This document shows, in pieces, positions 7,257 to 7,598 of a stretch of 7,598 bases of DNA. How positions within the stretch are numbered: the stretch's first letter is position 1; every line of letters starts with the position of its first letter. This DNA comes from Deltaproteobacteria bacterium (GTDB taxonomy: Bacteria > Desulfobacterota > Desulfobacteria > Desulfobacterales > Desulfobacteraceae). The position numbers and the translations under genes are program-made. The DNA lies in the NCBI GenBank assembly GCA_003647385.1, contig QMMT01000084.1:1-7598 (forward strand). Direction: 5' to 3'. The notes beneath the pieces were generated by a model. It saw nothing but the letters and a program-made list of their open reading frames with translations, searched no databases and was not told the origin of the DNA.

Positions 7257-7598
7257 TTATGATAATGCCATGTCAATAACATCAAGCATCTGCCGCCCGT
7301 CAAAGCCCTCTAAAAAAGCAGAATCACTTGGGCAGACCGCCGCACACACGCCGCATCCCTGGCAGGCTGCAGGGTCAACCACTATTTTTTCCTCCAGATC
7401 GTCAACAAACCTTGCACCATAGGGACAGGTGTCAACGCACATTTTACATATACTGCAAGTCGCCGTATGGGTGGCAGCCATTATTTTCCCGGATACCAGA
7501 CAATCATGGGCAAGAATCCGTATAGCCCTGATAGCACAAGCTTCAGCTGAAGCAACGGCCTCTTCAATGGTACATGGTTTTAGTGATAACCCACAGGA
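7257..7598 (-). CDS. hdrA: HdrA-like protein, C-terminal 113 residues (N-terminus outside window)
   Basis: The frame is open from the right edge to the TAA at 7257-7259. A Met at 7481 could suggest a free-standing 74-residue ferredoxin, but 39 in-frame residues lie before it without a stop. They read as the HdrA helix region (KPCTIEEAVASAEACAIRAI) that precedes the C-terminal ferredoxin domain. Two [4Fe-4S] motifs follow: CSICKMCVDTCP (48-59 of the fragment) and CQGCGVCAAVCP (79-90). The ending GFDGRQMLDVIDMAL also matches the usual HdrA C-terminus. HdrA is the FAD-containing, iron-sulfur subunit that accepts and, in bifurcating complexes, splits electron pairs. The flavin domain is not visible, so bifurcation and the electron donor cannot be judged. 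It is the first visible gene of the minus-strand operon. Confidence 0.85.
   Translation of the reverse strand, partial: SCGLSLKPCTIEEAVASAEACAIRAIRILAHDCLVSGKIMAATHTATCSICKMCVDTCPYGARFVDDLEEKIVVDPAACQGCGVCAAVCPSDSAFLEGFDGRQMLDVIDMALS

Noticed and set aside
5819..7598. Assignment of the Hdr genes to a true CoM-S-S-CoB heterodisulfide reductase of a methanogen
   Set aside because: The gene style, PAS-rich kinases with c-heme motifs and strong bacterial ribosome sites point to a bacterium; the substrate is therefore left open.

Overview
The window is almost entirely protein-coding, roughly 40% GC, and looks like chromosome from an anaerobic bacterium, most plausibly a sulfate-reducing Desulfobacterota member (Desulfobacteraceae-like). 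That placement rests on an HdrA/HdrC/HdrB-type iron-sulfur module sitting beside a sensor kinase with c-type heme motifs. It is an inference from gene content; no marker gene is present.

Plus strand, 1-2372: two consecutive genes for exported proteins of the DUF4139 type. The first is cut by the left edge. The second begins inside the end of the first (13-nt overlap), carries a clear signal peptide, and looks like a shortened, diverged paralogue of the first.

Minus strand, 7598 down to 2369: a tightly packed five-gene unit. In transcription order it contains the C-terminal end of an HdrA-like protein (cut by the right edge), hdrC-like, hdrB-like, a 768-residue membrane sensor histidine kinase, and a 377-residue receiver-histidine kinase protein. 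Junctions are +23 nt, -4 nt (ATGA), -4 nt (ATGA) and +13 nt, so the whole set is very probably one transcript with its promoter outside the window. The two gene groups converge and their stop codons overlap by 4 bp at 2369-2372.

Reading of the system: HdrA (flavin/FeS), HdrC (two [4Fe-4S]) and HdrB (two CCG motifs for non-cubane clusters) would form a cytoplasmic thiol/disulfide electron-transfer module. Downstream, and translationally coupled to hdrB, is a kinase whose extracytoplasmic domain has a canonical CXXCH motif and a second CX3CH motif. It could therefore sense redox state or a heme ligand. Next comes a soluble REC-kinase without a DNA-binding domain, which suggests a phosphorelay whose final output lies elsewhere. 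The pairing of an Hdr-type module with a candidate heme-based two-kinase relay is the most interesting aspect.

No tRNA, rRNA, CRISPR array, mobile element or convincing terminator was seen. There is no non-coding stretch longer than about 25 nt.
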